A DNA stretch of 64,000 nucleotides from Methanobacteriota archaeon. Its GTDB lineage: Archaea > Halobacteriota > Methanomicrobia > Methanomicrobiales > Methanocorpusculaceae. The notes beneath the pieces are model-generated. The model saw only the letters and a list, made by a program, of their open reading frames with translations, was not told where the DNA came from and made no database searches. The DNA is taken from NCBI GenBank assembly GCA_023396065.1, contig JAEWXF010000027.1, positions 1-64,000 on the forward strand. The letters are read 5' to 3'. Within the stretch, counting starts at the first letter, position 1, and each line of letters begins with the position of its first letter. The position numbers were made by a program, and so were the translations under genes. Below, piece after piece: positions 8,578 to 17,891 of this stretch.

Positions 8578-9665
8578 TTGCGGTCTGGCGGTACATCCCT
8601 GCGGCGCGGAACACGTATGCCGCGTTGTATGCGGCTTGTGAGCGGTATGGGCATATCCTTGAACCGGTGGATGTACCGGAGGGTGACGTAGTCTGTTATA
8701 GTCTGAACAGTCTGGACTATCCCCGGTATGCGGCTGAGGTTGCCGCTGCAGATCAGATTACCATTGTGGGCGGACCGCATGCATCTGCCGTTCCGGCCGA
8801 GGTGGCTGCGGTTGCGGATTACGTGGTTGTGGGAGAAGGGGAGCGGACACTGCCCAGACTGCTGGATGCGCTTGCCGCAGGGCTGTCGGGTGCGGGGATT
8901 CCCGGTGTGGCAACGCGTTTTGGGTTTACGCCGGTTGACCATTCGGTGTATCTGGATGCGTTTCCCTGTTTCACCCGGATGAAGGGATACATTGAGATTT
9001 CCCGTGGATGTCCGTATCACTGCGGGTACTGCCAGACGCCGCGGCTTCACGGGACCCGGATGCATCATCGGACCCGCGAGGAGATTGTTCGGATGGCATC
9101 CCGATATCGGGATGCCCGATTTGTTACGCCGAATGCATTTGCCTATGGTTCTCCGGATGGACGTGTGCCGGATGTTCCCAAGCTGGAACGGCTGCTTGCA
9201 TCTATGCCGGAGAACCGTATTTACTTCGGGACGTTTCCCTGTGAGGTCAGGCCTGAGTTTGTTCTGCGGGAAACTGCGGAGCTGGTTGTGCGGTACTGTG
9301 CAAATACCCGTCTCCATTTTGGCGCCCAGTCCGGGTCGGATGCGGTTCTGGCCCGGATGCGGCGCGGTCATACAGTAGCGGATGTGTATCATGCACTGGA
9401 TGTCTGTGGGGATACGGGTCTCGAGCCGGTGGTGGATGTTATCTTCGGATTTCCATTTGAGACCGATGAGGATGAGGAGGCGACGCTTCGGCTTGTCCGG
9501 GATGTGGCTCGGATGGGCCGGGTGCATGTGCATCATCTGATGCCGCTGCCGGGAACGCCGTTTGCGGATATGGTTCCCCGGACGATTATTCCTGAGGTGG
9601 ATAAGGCTCTCGGAAAACTGGCGCTTGGCGGCCGGGTGACCGGATGCTGGCACCAGAAATTTTGA
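8574..9665 (+). CDS. B12-binding-type radical SAM protein (MJ0865-like)
   Basis: The 363-residue protein has an N-terminal cobalamin-binding-like Rossmann half (ITIVGGPHASA at 62-72, VVVGEGERTLP at 85-94). A radical SAM core follows with C146, C150 and C153 in RGCPYHCGYCQ binding the 4Fe-4S cluster. The Asp-x-His-x-x-Gly ligand motif of classical B12 domains is not seen, so cobalamin binding is uncertain. It resembles the archaeal MJ0865 family of radical SAM proteins, whose substrate I do not know. It is translationally coupled to the phosphomevalonate dehydratase subunit. Confidence 0.75.
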   Translation: MIAVWRYIPAARNTYAALYAACERYGHILEPVDVPEGDVVCYSLNSLDYPRYAAEVAAADQITIVGGPHASAVPAEVAAVADYVVVGEGERTLPRLLDALAAGLSGAGIPGVATRFGFTPVDHSVYLDAFPCFTRMKGYIEISRGCPYHCGYCQTPRLHGTRMHHRTREEIVRMASRYRDARFVTPNAFAYGSPDGRVPDVPKLERLLASMPENRIYFGTFPCEVRPEFVLRETAELVVRYCANTRLHFGAQSGSDAVLARMRRGHTVADVYHALDVCGDTGLEPVVDVIFGFPFETDEDEEATLRLVRDVARMGRVHVHHLMPLPGTPFADMVPRTIIPEVDKALGKLALGGRVTGCWHQKF

Positions 9666-10401
9666 GATCCGGTAAAAAAAAGGATACCGGAACCATTGTG
9701 TGGGGATGCGGATCCGGTGCTATTGTGTATGAAAAGTTCTCTGTGTGTGCTGTGTGTTGAGTGTGTAGCTCTGTTTTTGTCCGCAAATTAACCTGTGGAC
9801 GGGTTCGGGTAAAACTCCCAATTGTTGTGAATCGTTGTTTCCGATCGTCACAACCACTTATAAGATATATCGTATATGTATATAATCTTTTACATAATGT
9901 CTGAGGTCATTGTCATATACCAAGTTGCGCAAAAGGAGTGAGAGGATGGTGATGCACGGGATATCCGTGCATTCTGCCTGTGTGTGGGAAGCCGGGCATT
10001 TCATCCTCAGGGAGAGTATATGCTGTATCTGTGTGTGGTCTGTAGTATGTGTGCTGTGTGTCTCGTTTTCCGGCTTGGTACAAGCCGTTGGGTGGTGGTT
10101 TTCGTCCGGATGGATTTTCGTCTCTCACGGTTCCCGTCCCTTGGGAGGGTTCCTTCTGATGGACCGGAACTGTGCAGTACGTGTATCCAAAGACGCTTGT
10201 TCCACGTCAGATTTGCTCATGAGATGACGAGAGGTGTCGTTTCATGAAGCGCCGAGGACTTGTGTGTCCCGGCCTCAGCAGGGCGAACCTGCTGATGAAT
10301 ATAGATAAGCATCCCTGCTATAAATATCTGCATTTTGTACCAAAAGAGAATCAGGTAAGAATTCGAGAAAAAATATATGAATGTTTGGATATTTCCCAAA
10401 A
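9666..10401. other. Gene-poor interval with TG-rich short frames
   Basis: No gene is supported in this 736-base gap. An A run (9674-9681) follows the radical SAM stop. Around 9730-9780 and 10020-10080 the plus strand is TG-rich and encodes short Cys/Val-rich peptides (MKSSLCVLCVEC... and MLYLCVVCSMCAVCL...). These may be low-complexity noise or tiny membrane peptides. An A/T-rich box at about 9858-9888 and the motif TTTTACATAATGT at 9889-9901 look promoter-like. The motif recurs near 19814 and 20224. Confidence 0.5.
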
Positions 10402-12033
10402 TTATGATTTTTTTGTTTTGCGTACCCGCACCGCAATACCCCGGGATGACCGAAGCATTTCGTCAGCACCCATTGCCGCTTTTCCTGTGGCGCAGTATCC
10501 GGGGCCGGTAACATACACCTCGTCTCCTTCGCGGATTGCAGGGTCGCAGGTGGCAATACCCGGTGCAAGGATATCTCCCTGCGGGACGAATCCGTCGCTG
10601 ATGACGATGCGATATCCGTTCAGGTATTTCCATCCGTCGAGCGTCGGGCGCAGGAGACCGGTTGTCGGGTCGGTTGAGAAGATCTGCTGTTTTTTCTCGT
10701 AGATCTTCTGCGTGGGGTATCTGCCTTTTACCATCCAGCCTTTGGTATCTACGATTTCGCCGAACTGCCAGGCCAGGGTGCCGCGAATCGGATCAGACCG
10801 GCGTTTCCGGCAGTCGCGCAGTGCAGCGTTCAGCGCTCTCAGGGAATCGGGTGAAACCGGCCGGTCATCGGTACAGGTGAACTCAAGACTGACTCCTGCA
10901 ATGGCTGCGGCGGCGATGGCTACCGCTTTTGCACCTCCTTCGAGGTGGCAGATAATCCGGTCGTACTGGTGTTTTGCGAGGTAGGCGGCGACGTATTCGG
11001 TGAGGATTGCGGATTCTTCTCTGTCCCAGTATCCGGTTACGGGGACGTCGTAGTGGCCGGCGGGGTAGATGAGTTCCAGTTCACGGGGGACGACGCCGAG
11101 CGGTGAGGTGATAATGACCTCATGTGCCCGGCCTTCAATGACTCTCTGGAACTTCTGATGGGTCTTTGAGAGGGAGTATGGTTTTCTTGATGCACAGGGC
11201 AGCAGAACGCAGATGTCGTTCCGCGGCGGGATGTATCTGTTCACCACGCGGTCTTCGAAGAATGCAATTTCCGGCCGGGTCATGGACTCTGCGGAGTTTG
11301 CCATGAACCGGGACGACCGGACGGCAGGCAGTGCAGCTGCCGGAAGCGGCGATCTGTCCAGTCTGCGGAGAAGGCTGACCAGTTCTGCGTGCAGCCGGCA
11401 TCTCTGTTCGAGGAGTTCCCGCAACTGCCCGTTTTCTATCCAGGTTTTGACGACTGCGATTTCGCGGTCAAGGGCAAGGCGGTTGTGCAGGGCGAGATTT
11501 CCAGTCTGGCAGCCAGGACAGTTACAGACGCCTTTTGTGAGATACTCTGCGGGGAACTCCCCTTCCGGTGTGCAGAACTTGCCCTGCACGGTCCGGAGAT
11601 CAACTGCGGTGTAGTCGAAAAGGTCAAATCCGGTTCCGATAAGCATTGCGACGTTGGACGGCAGTGCGCAGGCAGGAGCATAGCGGGCGGCGTCCGGCGG
11701 ACAGCCGGTAAGCAGCGGTTCGAGAGATTCAAGGGTGCGCCGTGCATCGTTTTGGGTGGTTCCCCAGTTTGCGAACAGCAGGATGTCGCCGGATGCTGCA
11801 TGCCCGCATTTTTTCGGGTGGACTGCGACGGGATCTGTTCCCGGAACAAGGTACCGGTCCACGTCGCTCTGCGGTGCGGAAAGTGGCACATTGGTACACG
11901 CCCGGTTTTTGAGGGAAGGGAACAGTGCTTCGGTGTCCAGGGCGGCGGGTGTCTGGATTGGTTCGCGGTCTCCGATCCGAAGCATGCCGATACGTCCCAG
12001 TCCGTCACGGATCCGGACGTCAAAGGTGTTCAT
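10402..12033 (-). CDS. arcS: Archaeosine synthase ArcS (amidino/lysine-transferring, PUA-containing)
   Basis: ArcS acts after tRNA-guanine transglycosylase, adding lysine to preQ0 at tRNA position 15. RaSEA then converts this to archaeosine. The 543-residue product starts at ATG 12033, which overlaps the tgtA stop (ATGA). An upstream in-frame extension exists but lies inside tgtA. It is a TGT-paralog: a degenerate TGT-like N-terminal half, CNCPGCQTGNLALHNR, the ArcS core motif PCASRKPYSLSKTHQKF, and a C-terminal PUA domain (DEVYVTGPGYCATGKAAMG). Its partner raSEA is at 49217-50218. Confidence 0.92.
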   Translation of the reverse strand: MNTFDVRIRDGLGRIGMLRIGDREPIQTPAALDTEALFPSLKNRACTNVPLSAPQSDVDRYLVPGTDPVAVHPKKCGHAASGDILLFANWGTTQNDARRTLESLEPLLTGCPPDAARYAPACALPSNVAMLIGTGFDLFDYTAVDLRTVQGKFCTPEGEFPAEYLTKGVCNCPGCQTGNLALHNRLALDREIAVVKTWIENGQLRELLEQRCRLHAELVSLLRRLDRSPLPAAALPAVRSSRFMANSAESMTRPEIAFFEDRVVNRYIPPRNDICVLLPCASRKPYSLSKTHQKFQRVIEGRAHEVIITSPLGVVPRELELIYPAGHYDVPVTGYWDREESAILTEYVAAYLAKHQYDRIICHLEGGAKAVAIAAAAIAGVSLEFTCTDDRPVSPDSLRALNAALRDCRKRRSDPIRGTLAWQFGEIVDTKGWMVKGRYPTQKIYEKKQQIFSTDPTTGLLRPTLDGWKYLNGYRIVISDGFVPQGDILAPGIATCDPAIREGDEVYVTGPGYCATGKAAMGADEMLRSSRGIAVRVRKTKKS

Positions 12034-13475
12034 ACAATGACCTCGCAGTCCGGGAAGGCTGCCCGGAAGAGGGGTTCCCACCGGTCTGTGGTGGAGATGG
12101 TTACTTTTGTTTGGGGGTTTGCGGCAAGGAGGGCCGCCAGGCCGCGTATGCCGCAGGCAACCATTGTTTCGTCCCATGAGGGGATTTCACAGGGACCAAC
12201 CGGGAAGGTTTCGGCAAGTTCGTACGGTACGGGGCCGAACGGGGGTTTGAAGCCGACTACTTCGGTGAAGCGTGAGGGTATCGGGCCGCCGGCGTCGATG
12301 AGGGTTGTTTCGGTGAGCTGGACCCGGGGGATCATTTCATGGTAGCGTTTTACCTCGGTTCGTTCGCAGGACTCTGCGCCGCGGTAAAAGAACCGGCGTT
12401 TGGTTGCCCGGTCGAGGTGTTCGAGTTCTGCGGACCGTTCGAGGAGCCGACGGTATCCGTCGAGGAGTCGCGGGTGTGCCCGGCAGCGTTCGTCGACGAG
12501 TTCCCAGAGGGTGCCGTCCTGGACTGCGGCACGGACACGGGAGATTTCAGCCATGGTGACAGCGAGGTTGTGGTAGGCGAGGAGTTTCTGCCGGTCGGGG
12601 GATTTGCGGAGTTCGTCGGCGGTGTGCGAGCGGCAGACGGGGCAGGCACAGGGGAGTTCACTCATTTCGTCGAGTTTGAGGGTACCGGACGGTGTGATGT
12701 AGCGTCCTTCTTTTGCATACAGGGCGTAGGCTGCCGAGTCGAAGACGTCGCAGCCGAGAGCGACTGCGAGGGCAAACATGGAGGGGTGGCCTGCGCCGAA
12801 GAGGTGGACACAGGCTCCGGGGTTGAGACCTTTTTTTGCGGCGATTATTACGTCAACGAGTTCACGGTACCGGTATGCTTCCATGAGGGGGACGACGGCG
12901 CCGACGGGACAGTAGGCAAATCCCATTTCGGAGACGGTTTTTCCTGCGGCTTCGCGGAGGTCTTCGAAGACGGCACCCTGTACGGGGCCGGAAAGGGGGG
13001 CATCCGGGCCGAAGATTTCTTTCGCTTCCCGCATGCGGTCCATGGTGATTTCCATCTGGGCAATGACGTCCTCACGGGGCGTGTCGGGGTGTGTGGGGAT
13101 GTCGAGAGGAACCCAGATGTCGGAGCCGATGTCCCGCTGGAAGGAGAGTGTTTGTTCGTTGGTGATGTCGACGCTTCCGTAGACTGACATCTGGAAGGAG
13201 CCGGAGTCGGTCATGATCAGGCCGTCGAAGTCCAGGACGTTGTGCAGCCCCCGGCCCAGTGCCTGTTCCCGGAACTCTTCACTTTTGGAGAAGATGTAGG
13301 CATTCGTAATTATGCCTTCAACGCCCATTTTTTTCATTTCGGCGGGAGGGATGATCTGCAGATGGGGGTTTACGACCGGCAGGAGTGCCGGCGTTTTGAT
13401 AACTTTGTCGCCGACTTTGAGTTTGCCGACGCGTCCTGCGATATCTTTGTGGATTACTTCGAAAAAGATGGCCAT
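12030..13475 (-). CDS. tgtA: Archaeal tRNA-guanine(15) transglycosylase
   Basis: The enzyme swaps guanine 15 in the tRNA D loop for preQ0, the first step to archaeosine. The 481-residue product starts MAIFFEVIHKDIAGRVG at 13475 with a GGAG site about 8 bases before. The open frame continues further upstream, but that part is not family-like. The nucleophile Asp90 lies in MTDSGSFQMSVYG. The zinc site is CACPVCRSHT with a following His (YHNLA). The protein is shorter than versions with the full C-terminal PUA set. It forms a two-gene operon with arcS. Confidence 0.93.
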   Translation of the reverse strand: MAIFFEVIHKDIAGRVGKLKVGDKVIKTPALLPVVNPHLQIIPPAEMKKMGVEGIITNAYIFSKSEEFREQALGRGLHNVLDFDGLIMTDSGSFQMSVYGSVDITNEQTLSFQRDIGSDIWVPLDIPTHPDTPREDVIAQMEITMDRMREAKEIFGPDAPLSGPVQGAVFEDLREAAGKTVSEMGFAYCPVGAVVPLMEAYRYRELVDVIIAAKKGLNPGACVHLFGAGHPSMFALAVALGCDVFDSAAYALYAKEGRYITPSGTLKLDEMSELPCACPVCRSHTADELRKSPDRQKLLAYHNLAVTMAEISRVRAAVQDGTLWELVDERCRAHPRLLDGYRRLLERSAELEHLDRATKRRFFYRGAESCERTEVKRYHEMIPRVQLTETTLIDAGGPIPSRFTEVVGFKPPFGPVPYELAETFPVGPCEIPSWDETMVACGIRGLAALLAANPQTKVTISTTDRWEPLFRAAFPDCEVIV

Positions 13476-13594
13476 ATGATATTCTCCGTGGTTGTGGTGC
13501 GGGAAAAGAATGCTAATATTGTTGGGCGGGAGCTGTATTAAATCTGGGTTCGGCATGTTCTGAAAAAAAGGTGAAAGTATCTTTTCTGTGTTGT

Positions 13595-14407
13595 TCACTT
13601 ATTGTATTTTCCGAGAGTTTTTCGTAAACGATCTGTATATTTGTATATGTCCAGAATATTTGTAATGGGTACTTTTTCTTCTTTATTTTCATCAAAGAGC
13701 CTGATGTAATACTTTTTAGTGGGGCTGTTGAGATACATACGGCAGATTGGTTTTCTGTTATTGTCATCAAGCAAAATTCCGCAGTAACATTGTACATCTC
13801 GCATGACTACTCGTGAGGGGTCTACCACTTCACTCAAAATAGCCTGTATTATATAATATCCTTTTATTTCTTCGTCTGTTGTGACGATTTTATCTCCTCC
13901 CTCTTCCACTGGGTTTTCCAGTACGGGTTCCTCGACAGGTTTGTCCAGTGGTGCCATTGCCGATTGTAAACGCTCATTGATTTTATCGTTGATGAACTGA
14001 TTCAGGGCCCGCTTCACTACAGGAGTAATTTCCTCTATCATTCTTTGTGTGAGTTTGGTGTGCGTGGTAATCTGTCGTGCGAAATATCGAACGAAATCAC
14101 TGTCTGGATTATCCAGCTGATCTCCGAGAATTTTCTTAATTTCGCGAGTATATTTCATTTCTATGGCGGAAGGCAGGACTGCATCAATATCGAATGATTC
14201 TTTCCGGAATCGTGTCAATGCAGATATCTGGAGATCTGTGAGATTGAGGAGATTAATTTCCAAGAATGGTTTACTATCCATTTTGTTTTCTGCGTCGATA
14301 TCTGCGTAAAACTGATAGATAATGCCATTCGTCAGAATGCCAATCGATGCGTCGGTAACTGAAAAGTAACGATATAATTGAGAGAGGTGTATTCGTGCGG
14401 CATTACG
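13595..14407 (-). pseudogene. 5'-truncated type I restriction R_N-like endonuclease gene
   Basis: The frame reads FVRYFARQ, VKRALNQFINDKINERLQSA and GILLDDNNRKPICRMYLNS. This is the C-terminal half of a common stand-alone endonuclease family with an HSDR_N-type nuclease domain at its N-terminus. The homology continues in frame upstream of the first ATG (14281) as SQLYRYFSVTDASIGILTNG up to about 14398, then breaks off at a TAA (14408-14410). The nuclease domain with its PD-(D/E)XK residues is missing, so the gene has lost its 5' half. A 228-residue product from the internal ATG could still be made, but it would lack the active site. Confidence 0.7.
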
Positions 14408-14424
14408 TTATGACATAATTGGGG

Positions 14425-14560
14425 ATGTCGCAGAACACAAAAGGGCAAATCGTTATCAGATCAGGAAACATAAAGAGTATCAGAGCACAACAGCGGTAGA
14501 AATTGACGTGTACGAAAAAAATCGTACAACTGAAAAATCATTCTCTGTGACTCCGCAGAC
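14425..14560 (+). pseudogene. Possible RhuM-type N-terminal remnant
   Basis: ATG 14425 reads MSQNTKGQIVI and then a stop. The neighbouring frame reads YQIRKHKEYQSTTAVEIDVY. Joined, these resemble the start of virulence-type RhuM proteins (MxxxxKGEIVIYQ...D/G.T.IDVR). No further match follows. The reading is short and needs a frameshift, so it is weak. Confidence 0.25.
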
Positions 14561-14570
14561 AAGATTGTAG

Positions 14571-14641
14571 AGGCAGGAGAAAATGAACTGGTGACAAATT
14601 GTCACCAACTGACATCAGCACATTGCAAAACAGATTCCGCT
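14571..14641 (+). pseudogene. Fragment of a second BRO-N gene
   Basis: The plus strand reads AGENELVTNCHQLTSAHCK here. It repeats EGNELVTNCHQLKMTAADGK of the intact BRO gene, including the DNA stretch ATGAACTGGTGACAAATTGT. It is a scrap of a duplicated or earlier BRO-N gene directly upstream of the intact one. Confidence 0.6.
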
Positions 14642-14642
14642 C

Positions 14643-15533
14643 ATGAACAAGATACAGTTATTTGAAGACCGAACCGTCAGAACCGCCTGGAATGAAGACG
14701 AAGACGAATGGTATTTTTCCGTTGTAGATGTAGTCACCATCTTAACTGACAGTAAAGATGCAACCACCGGTAGAAAATACTGGAACAAACTCAAACAGCG
14801 TCTCAAAACCGAAGGAAATGAACTGGTGACAAATTGTCACCAGTTGAAAATGACCGCAGCTGATGGAAAACAAAGAAAAACTGACGTCGCAAACACCCGT
14901 GATCTTCTTCGAATCATCCAGTCCATCCCCTCCCCAAAAGCCGAACCCTTCAAAATGTGGCTCGCGACAACTGGAGCTGAACGGCTCGACGAAATCGCCG
15001 ATCCCGAAAAAGCTATCCTTCGGGGAGCCGACTACTACCGGGCAAAAGGCTACTCTGAAGGCTGGATAAACCAGCGTCTTCAAACCATCGAAATGCGGAA
15101 AGAACTCACCGACGAATGGAATGAACGGGGAATCACCGACAAAAAAGACTACGCCCTTCTTACCATCGAAATGACCAAAGCATGGAGCGGACTCTCCATC
15201 AGCGAGTACAAAAACCTCAAAGGACTCAAAAAAGAAAACCTCCGCGACAATATGACCAACATCGAACTCGTCCTAAACATGGTTGCCGAAGTCACTACCA
15301 CAGCCTTGTCCCGTCAGGAAAAACCCCGAACCTTCCGGGGAAATGCCAACGTCGCAAAACGGGGAGGAAATGTCGCCAGAAACACCCGGACAGACATTGA
15401 AAACCAACTGGGGCAAACCGTCATATCATCCCTCAACGCACAAGACAAAACCGCTCTTGAAATCACCGCCCAAAAACCCGAACCACTCCCAAAACCAAAA
15501 ACCGAAAAACAAAAAAAGTTCAGTACAGAGTGA
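14643..15533 (+). CDS. BRO-N domain protein (phage antirepressor-like)
   Basis: The 296-residue product starts MNKIQLFEDRTVRTAWNEDE and has the BRO-N pattern (WYFSVVDVVTILTDS, WNKLKQRLK, ELVTNCHQLKM, TDVANTRDLLRIIQSIPSPK). The domain is typical of viral and phage regulators. Its C-terminal part (EWNERGITDKKDYALLTIEM...LSISEYKNLKGLKKENLRD) matches chromosomal BRO-like proteins of archaea and bacteria, and a Lys-rich tail follows. Base use is more A-rich than its neighbours and it sits among gene remnants, so recent transfer is likely. Its last four codons (FSTE) form one arm of a shared terminator hairpin. Confidence 0.8.
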   Translation: MNKIQLFEDRTVRTAWNEDEDEWYFSVVDVVTILTDSKDATTGRKYWNKLKQRLKTEGNELVTNCHQLKMTAADGKQRKTDVANTRDLLRIIQSIPSPKAEPFKMWLATTGAERLDEIADPEKAILRGADYYRAKGYSEGWINQRLQTIEMRKELTDEWNERGITDKKDYALLTIEMTKAWSGLSISEYKNLKGLKKENLRDNMTNIELVLNMVAEVTTTALSRQEKPRTFRGNANVAKRGGNVARNTRTDIENQLGQTVISSLNAQDKTALEITAQKPEPLPKPKTEKQKKFSTE

Positions 15534-15574
15534 ACAAAATAGAAGATATCAAATTTTTTCACTCTGTACTGAAC
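15518..15574. terminator. Bidirectional terminator overlapping two stop codons
   Basis: GTTCAGTACAGAGTGA (15518-15533) is a perfect inverted repeat of TCACTCTGTACTGAAC (15559-15574). The 25-base loop ends in a T run read on the plus strand (15554-15559). Each arm contains the stop codon and last four codons of one of the two convergent genes, so both proteins end in FSTE. Confidence 0.75.
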
Positions 15575-16185
15575 GTATCTCCGATCTCTTCCTCAGAAAA
15601 TATCTGCCCCTCGAACATAAACACCCTGCACGAACTCTCCCGCCATGCGCGTGGCGGGAGTCCTGCCTTCACACAGGTCTGGCTGAGAAACTCCTCTGCA
15701 GTCCACCCATATTCAGAAGCAACCTGCGGCAGCAGCAGGCCGCTCTGCCCTCCCGCTTTTGCAATCAGTCCGTGTCGTCCGACCACGATGTGACCGGGCC
15801 GGTCGGCCGGCGGCGCAAGCAGTTCCTCCGGCGGGGTGAGTATTGTCACCTCCACTGAAATATCCGGCAGCTCTCCGGGAGAAACCGGCCGGAACCGCGG
15901 GTCCCGGACTGCTGCCGACGCAGCCGCATCCTCCAGCGCCTCGCGGAGCGGGAGCACCGGATAGGGCAGTCCGATACAGCCCCGCAGATCTCCGAACTCC
16001 GTCAGTGTCACAAACACCCCACGGGGGGCTTCAAACGCCGGAGGATACGCTATCGTCTCGATGGGTTTTCTTTGCACCACCGCTTCCACTACCGCCCGTG
16101 CCCGCCGCAGAGCAAAGGCTCCCTCTTCCTCACGCAGAAGTTCCATGATTGTTGTTCGCCGGGGAACCTCATCAAACTGCGTCAT
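15559..16185 (-). CDS. AMMECR1-domain protein
   Basis: The product is up to 208 residues with the AMMECR1 fold (PF01871). Signature segments are GVFVTLTEFGDLRGCIGLPY, the absolutely conserved RGCIG motif, and RDPRFRPVSPGEL. The biochemical role of the family is unsettled; neighbouring radical SAM and MEMO genes in archaea suggest a link to redox or modification chemistry. An internal ATG at 16146 (MELLREEEGAFALR) is an equally good start. Its C-terminal FSTE is shaped by the shared terminator hairpin. Confidence 0.85.
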   Translation of the reverse strand: MTQFDEVPRRTTIMELLREEEGAFALRRARAVVEAVVQRKPIETIAYPPAFEAPRGVFVTLTEFGDLRGCIGLPYPVLPLREALEDAAASAAVRDPRFRPVSPGELPDISVEVTILTPPEELLAPPADRPGHIVVGRHGLIAKAGGQSGLLLPQVASEYGWTAEEFLSQTCVKAGLPPRAWRESSCRVFMFEGQIFSEEEIGDTFSTE

Positions 16186-16320
16186 GGTGCCTGAACCCTC
16201 TGGGTCATGATGTAGGTGAAGTTGCCACCGTCTTCAGTCCCCTGAAAGCCATCCTGACTTTTTTGTTCGTCTGATGATCCGCCAGTATCTTGATTACCGG
16301 GCGACGCCAATATATCTGGC

Positions 16321-16641
16321 GCGTGAGAGGGAGCATGCGGCCGACGGTGATCATATGGGATTGCTGAGGAAAGTCCTCCCACCACTCAGGTAACGCAGCC
16401 GTACGCAAGTACGGGTGGCGAGAGTCACGGCTCTGGAACAGAAACGACACGTCCTCCGGGGAGCAATGAGACGGTACCTAACCCGTCGAGCGCTGATCCG
16501 GGGGGATCGATGGAACGGCGAATCCCTGCGGGTGCAAGTCGGAACAGGATCTCAGTGCGGCGCCTGAACGCCATGATCCGGGTACGACGCTTAGCCGAAT
16601 GCCGCATAGAACAGGAGGAGGCTTATCACTCCGACTCACGC
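16321..16641 (+). ncRNA. rnpB: RNase P RNA, archaeal type A
   Basis: This is the catalytic RNA that trims tRNA 5' ends. The hallmark 5' core is CTGAGGAAAGTCCTCCCACC near 16364-16383, followed by the GGAACAGAAACGACACG core. The 3' core is AGAACAGGAGGAGGCTTATC (P4 3' strand). GCGTGAG (16321-16327) pairs with CTCACGC (16635-16641) as helix P1, which fixes the ends. A T-rich stretch follows. The ends are placed by pairing and could differ by a few bases. An AATATATC box lies at 16309-16316, too close to be the promoter of this exact 5' end. Confidence 0.93.
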
Positions 16642-16766
16642 AGCTTTTCTCAGATATTTCCGTATATATCCCGTGAATTTTGAAAATACGCCGCAAATTC
16701 ATTTTTGGGCACTTTCAGTACGCGCGGTCGGGGGATTAAATACCCTCATGCTGACTCTTATGTGTA

Positions 16767-17807
16767 ATGTCGGAACTTATGCAGAAGATCGAACGGGCAA
16801 CCAGCTCAACCTTTTTCGACCAGACCGGCCGCAATGAGGGTTCCGGGCGGTGCTGTAAGCCGATGCGTATTCTGCTTGAAGGATCCTGTTCCTTTGATTG
16901 TGCATACTGCGGTGTGTGTACCCGACGGAACGGAATTCATTTCACCCCCGAGGAGATGGCACACGGATTCCTTTCTCTGCATGAACAGGGAAAGGTTGGC
17001 GGCCTTCTGCTAAGTACCGGAATCCCCCGCGGAGATGTTGATCTTGGTATGGAGAAACTCACCGAGACTGCGCGACTGATCCGCGCCGCAGGTTTCCGGG
17101 GGTATCTTCATATGAAGGTACTTCCCGGTGCAAACCGTTCCGACATTGCGGAACTTGCCAGATATGCGACACGCCTGAGCATTAATCTCGAAGCGCCGGG
17201 CTCGTCATATCTGGCAGAACTGGCGAGTGTGAAAAACTATACTTCAGATCTGCTGACCCGTCACAAATGGCTTGCGGAGATTATGCCGTATCGGCATTCC
17301 ACGCAGTTTGTCGTCGGAGCGGCAGGCGAAACGGATACGGATATTCTGCAAACGGTTGCCACTACGTATGAGAAGTATCATCCTGCGAGGGTCTATTACT
17401 CTGCATTTTACGCGATCTCCGGCACCCCTCTGGAGCATCACGAAAACACCCCGATGTGGCGGGCGAACCGCTGGTATCAGATGGACGCACTCCTCCGGCT
17501 GTACGGATACAGCCGGGAGGAAATATCCCCTGCGTTTGATGAAAGCGGTATGCTTCTGAATACCGATCCCAAGGTTCTGCTTGCGGAATGTCTGCCGATT
17601 TTGGATCCTGCGGTCGCAGATAGGCGGGAGCTGCTTCGCGTCCCGGGCATCGGTGCGGTGAGTGCTGAGGCGATTCTTCAGACCCGGCAGATTCAGAGCG
17701 TTCGTGAACCGTCCGTACTGCGTGACTGCGGCGTAATTTTACGCCGTGCTCTGCCGTATTTGTCGCTGGGAAAAACCCGGCAGACCAGATTGTCCGCATG
17801 GTGCTGA
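16767..17807 (+). CDS. Radical SAM protein with C-terminal helix-hairpin-helix (UDG-linked type)
   Basis: The 346-residue protein has a radical SAM cluster motif GSCSFDCAYC (C41, C45, C48) and further cysteines at 29-30 and 51. Its C-terminus has a helix-hairpin-helix DNA-binding motif (LLRVPGIGAVSAEAILQTR). It resembles the radical SAM family that in bacteria sits beside a uracil-DNA-glycosylase-like gene and is proposed to act in DNA modification or repair. No glycosylase gene is adjacent here. The substrate is unknown. Confidence 0.8.
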   Translation: MSELMQKIERATSSTFFDQTGRNEGSGRCCKPMRILLEGSCSFDCAYCGVCTRRNGIHFTPEEMAHGFLSLHEQGKVGGLLLSTGIPRGDVDLGMEKLTETARLIRAAGFRGYLHMKVLPGANRSDIAELARYATRLSINLEAPGSSYLAELASVKNYTSDLLTRHKWLAEIMPYRHSTQFVVGAAGETDTDILQTVATTYEKYHPARVYYSAFYAISGTPLEHHENTPMWRANRWYQMDALLRLYGYSREEISPAFDESGMLLNTDPKVLLAECLPILDPAVADRRELLRVPGIGAVSAEAILQTRQIQSVREPSVLRDCGVILRRALPYLSLGKTRQTRLSAWC

Positions 17808-17891
17808 GTTTTCTGCATTTCTCGGTATGTGCGGCCTGATACTGCGGTTCTGCCGGTAGTCGGGATACAGCGCAGGGTTTCTGCTCTTGGG

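Noticed and set aside
16309..16316. TATA box for RNase P RNA
   Set aside because: AATATATC is only ~10 bases before the P1-defined 5' end, too close for an archaeal promoter unless the RNA start is misplaced.
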